Source: Neisseriaceae bacterium (GTDB lineage Bacteria > Pseudomonadota > Gammaproteobacteria > Burkholderiales > UBA11063). From it: a DNA stretch of 7,778 bases. Numbering within the stretch: the first letter of the stretch is position 1; every line of letters begins with the position of its first letter. The notes beneath the pieces were generated by a model. It saw nothing but the letters and a program-made list of their open reading frames with translations. It made no database searches and was not told the DNA's origin. A program made the position numbers and the translations under genes. The stretch spans positions 1 through 7,778 of the forward strand of contig CANEUJ010000074.1 of the NCBI GenBank assembly GCA_947441745.1. The letters are read 5' to 3'. Below are positions 7,323 to 7,778 of this stretch, piece by piece.

Positions 7323-7351
7323 CATGGATTCCAGCCTCTGCTGAATCCATG
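7323..7351. terminator. Bulged hairpin between convergent pmbA and ahpD, candidate bidirectional terminator
   Basis: CATGGATT pairs with AATCCATG and CAGC pairs with GCTG, leaving one bulged C and a CTCT loop: a 12-bp stem in 29 nt. It lies 21 bp after the pmbA stop and 18 bp after the ahpD stop. Neither side carries a clean T-run: the plus strand continues GCTCTCTTAT and the minus strand TTCTTAAAAT. It is therefore not a textbook intrinsic terminator and could instead be a dispersed repeat of the ATGGATTCC type that often sits after genes. Confidence 0.5.
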
Positions 7352-7360
7352 CTCTCTTAT

Positions 7361-7376
7361 ACTATAAGCCTATAGT
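7361..7376. repeat. Short inverted repeat over the ahpD stop codon
   Basis: ACTATA (7361-7366) and TATAGT (7371-7376) flank a 4-nt loop AGCC. The repeat overlaps the ahpD stop codon at 7370-7372. The stem is all A-T apart from one C-G pair in each arm, so it is weak, and no T-run follows. It may add to transcription stop in the pmbA/ahpD gap or be chance. Confidence 0.35.
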
Positions 7377-7778
7377 GTTTCTGTTATTACTGATAAACTA
7401 TGGATAATTGCAGCTATTTTTGCAACTAACTGTATAGTTTCAGGGCTTACACCATGATGACTAACTAATTGTTTTTCATGAGCTGTAATACACATACCAC
7501 AACCATTCACAATAGATACCGCTAGACTATATATTTCAAAATCAAGTTTTTCAACACCAGGATCTCGCATAATATTCATGCGCAGTCCTGGATTCATCTT
7601 GATATAACTATCATTTTCGATTATATGAGCAAAACGGTAGTAAATATTGGTCATTGACATCATTGCTACTGCCGCATTAACACCATTTAGAGTGCTTTCT
7701 TTTAAAAGCTCAACATACTGGGATTTGATACCATTCACCAAATCATTGTTGCGACTAGCTATTGCAGAACTAAGAATA
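7370..7778 (-). CDS. ahpD: Alkyl hydroperoxide reductase AhpD, 5' end cut by the window edge
   Basis: AhpD is a cytoplasmic thiol peroxidase-like protein that, in mycobacteria, reduces AhpC and has weak alkylhydroperoxidase activity of its own. The catalytic CxxC is present as NGCGMCITAHEK, including the downstream histidine. Other family blocks are seen upstream: SAIASRN, then MTNIYYRFAHII, LRMNIMRDPGV and DFEIYSLAVSI. The frame stays open from 7741 to the right edge and reads ILSSAIASRNNDLVNG, which matches the family. The TTG at 7739-7741 is therefore an internal codon, not the start, and roughly 40-50 N-terminal residues lie outside the window. AhpD is often encoded next to ahpC; if so here, ahpC would be beyond the right edge. 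The gene is convergent with pmbA. Confidence 0.92.
   Translation of the reverse strand, partial: ILSSAIASRNNDLVNGIKSQYVELLKESTLNGVNAAVAMMSMTNIYYRFAHIIENDSYIKMNPGLRMNIMRDPGVEKLDFEIYSLAVSIVNGCGMCITAHEKQLVSHHGVSPETIQLVAKIAAIIHSLSVITETL

Noticed and set aside
1..7778. CRISPR arrays, tRNA or rRNA genes, prophage or defence modules
   Set aside because: No regularly spaced repeats, no tRNA-like folds and no such protein families were seen; the intergenic gaps are all under 150 bp apart from the left edge.

Overview
The window is an AT-rich stretch of a proteobacterial chromosome carrying conserved housekeeping genes plus one mobile-element scrap at the left edge. A betaproteobacterial host is the best guess. 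The ZipA-like protein has the short membrane anchor followed by a basic/aromatic stretch and the 'GS-LIHRLF'-type C-terminus that I associate with betaproteobacterial ZipA-like proteins. DarP (YjgA), PmbA and AhpD of these types are common in Beta- and Gammaproteobacteria. The low GC would be unusual for a betaproteobacterium; a low-GC Neisseriales-like lineage would fit, but this is inference.

Layout, left to right. Positions 1-145 (minus) hold the C-terminal part of a DDE transposase that has lost its 5' part and runs off the edge. Positions 174-4040 (minus) are a complete polyamine-type ABC importer operon in the order potA-potB-potC-potD. Its genes overlap or nearly touch, and it starts from a candidate extended -10 promoter with a 16-bp palindrome over the predicted start site. 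Positions 4148-5808 (minus) are darP followed by a zipA-like cell-division gene, coupled by an ATGA overlap. A 149-bp divergent intergenic region then leads to pmbA (tldE) on the plus strand (5958-7301). Between pmbA and the convergent ahpD gene (7370 to the right edge, cut at its 5' end) lies a short spacer with a strong bulged hairpin.

Working together: PotD would capture a ligand in the periplasm, PotB and PotC form the membrane channel and PotA drives transport. However, most residues that contact polyamines in E. coli PotD are substituted here, so the substrate is uncertain. DarP (50S assembly), ZipA-like (FtsZ tethering), PmbA (TldD partner protease subunit) and AhpD (peroxide defence) are unrelated housekeeping functions. 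I found no RNA gene, CRISPR array or obviously novel multi-gene system. The points worth a second look are the PotD pocket and cysteine tail, the potA operator-like palindrome, the relocated zipA-like gene and the pmbA/ahpD hairpin.
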